This document shows, piece after piece, positions 63,524-64,000 of a stretch of DNA of 64,000 bases (its first letter is position 1; each line of letters starts with the position of its first letter). The translations under genes were made by a program, and so were the position numbers. A model generated the notes under the pieces. That model worked only from the letters and a program-made list of their open reading frames with translations. It was not told the origin of the DNA and made no database searches. Source of the stretch: Flammeovirgaceae bacterium UBA5008 (GTDB lineage Bacteria > Bacteroidota > Bacteroidia > Cytophagales > Cyclobacteriaceae); contig DGYK01000057.1 of NCBI GenBank assembly GCA_002398365.1, positions 43,494-107,493 of the forward strand, read 5' to 3'.

Positions 63524-64000
63524 ATGATTATGAAACCTATTTGGTCTATTAATGACATCGACCTTACCCCGAAGCCCGACAAAAAATATTGGAAGAATTG
63601 CCACCGCGAGTGGCGCGAAGAATTCATCTATTTTTTGTTGGTAGATCGTTTTCACGATAACAACATCCGAAAACCGATGAATAAACCTGTACGCAATGGG
63701 TTTGGAAACCAAGAACAATTGAAAAAATTCTGTGGAGGTACCCTCCGCGGCATCATCAATAACCTCGATTATATCTCCGGCTTGGGGTGCACCGCCTTGT
63801 GGCTTAGCCCACTTTTTGAAAATAATCCTGAATCGTATCATGGATACGCCATTCAGAATTATCTGGCCGTTGATAAAAGGTTTGGCACGAAGGAAGATTT
63901 GGAAGAACTGGTGGACGCGGCCCACAAACTAGATATGCGCGTATTTCTGGACATAGTACTTCACCATTCTGGTAACAATTGGTTTTATCCCGATGATCAA
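63524..64000 (+). CDS. Alpha-amylase-family glycoside hydrolase, N-terminal part
   Basis: The gene runs off the window; 159 residues are visible. They include the (beta/alpha)8 barrel start FIYFLLVDRFHD, LDYISGLGCTALWLSPLFEN, GYAIQNYLAVDKRFG (first conserved region) and VFLDIVLHHSGNN (GH13 region I with the conserved His). Probable cytosolic GH13 enzyme acting on alpha-glucans; specific activity cannot be told. ATG 63524 or ATG 63530 is the start. Confidence 0.9.
   Translation, partial: MIMKPIWSINDIDLTPKPDKKYWKNCHREWREEFIYFLLVDRFHDNNIRKPMNKPVRNGFGNQEQLKKFCGGTLRGIINNLDYISGLGCTALWLSPLFENNPESYHGYAIQNYLAVDKRFGTKEDLEELVDAAHKLDMRVFLDIVLHHSGNNWFYPDDQ

Noticed and set aside
1..64000. CRISPR arrays, rRNA genes, insertion sequences with transposase
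   Set aside because: No regularly spaced repeats, rRNA segments or transposase-like proteins were seen; the only mobility gene is the recombinase at 1382-2641.

Overview
The window comes from a Bacteroidota chromosome, probably Cytophagales-like. The evidence is a truncated gene ending in a gliding-motility/type IX-type C-terminal domain, promoters of the Bacteroidota form (TTTG, 19 bp, TAnnTTTG) in front of a tRNA and a metalloregulated operon, a C5-type heme pathway using HemJ, and small Cys-rich DUF6660-like proteins and DUF5777-like barrels typical of the phylum. All identifications come from reading the sequence; no database search was run.

Layout. 1-2641: end of a secreted protein gene, a BatE-like TPR/SH3 membrane protein, tRNA-Lys with its own promoter and terminator, and a tyrosine recombinase just downstream (possible left edge of an integrated element). 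2691-6192: copper module of an HMA-AraC fusion regulator, the Cu+ ATPase CopA (TTG start under a perfect palindrome) and a small HMA chaperone. 6214-13296: iron/manganese module with a DtxR/MntR-type repressor divergent from a di-heme oxidoreductase, Rieske and porin operon whose promoter holds a TTAGA/TCTAA operator, two small secreted Cys-containing proteins, and a FecA-like TonB receptor with two TTTAGAAT-type operators around its promoter. 13405-22105: nearly complete heme cluster on the minus strand, hemA-C-D-E-F-B-L-H-J, with many stop/start overlaps.

22396-30140: a Crp/Fnr regulator, DUF2892 protein, PII/CutA-like protein and an RND-adaptor-TolC efflux operon, divergent from a DUF302 gene; a TGTGA-N6-TCACG site lies in the shared promoter region. 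30217-42519: heavy-metal block with a DUF6660-like protein, a hidden 51-residue membrane protein, CzcA/CzcC/CzcB-like efflux, a small membrane protein, an acyl carrier protein, a 48-residue CC peptide, bestrophin, beta-carbonic anhydrase, a Zn/Cd-type P-ATPase, a secreted HMA protein and an outer-membrane barrel. Fragments matching the two ends of the ATPase gene flank this last part. 42649-51982: secreted His-rich and PepSY-like proteins, a TauE/SafE transporter with an extra C-terminal domain, a second HMA-AraC regulator, and a Cus-type RND pump split by a frameshift at an A7 run and followed by two adaptors but no outer-membrane channel.

52050-58845: a redox operon with two c-type cytochromes, a DUF5777-like barrel, a small Tat protein, a four-cluster ferredoxin and an NrfD-type quinol-interacting membrane subunit, but no molybdopterin catalytic subunit. 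58854-64000: a DUF4136-like lipoprotein, an ATP-cone/Mrr-type nuclease fusion overlapping a P2-type Ca2+ ATPase, an SRPBCC protein and the start of an alpha-amylase-family gene.

The unifying theme is metal handling: copper sensing and export, iron/manganese-dependent repression, heme synthesis, and at least three RND efflux systems. The most interesting candidates are the recurring HMA-AraC regulators, the shared TTTAGAAT operators, the bestrophin/carbonic anhydrase/ACP block embedded in a metal-export locus, the frameshifted CusA, and the catalytic-subunit-less FeS/NrfD redox operon.
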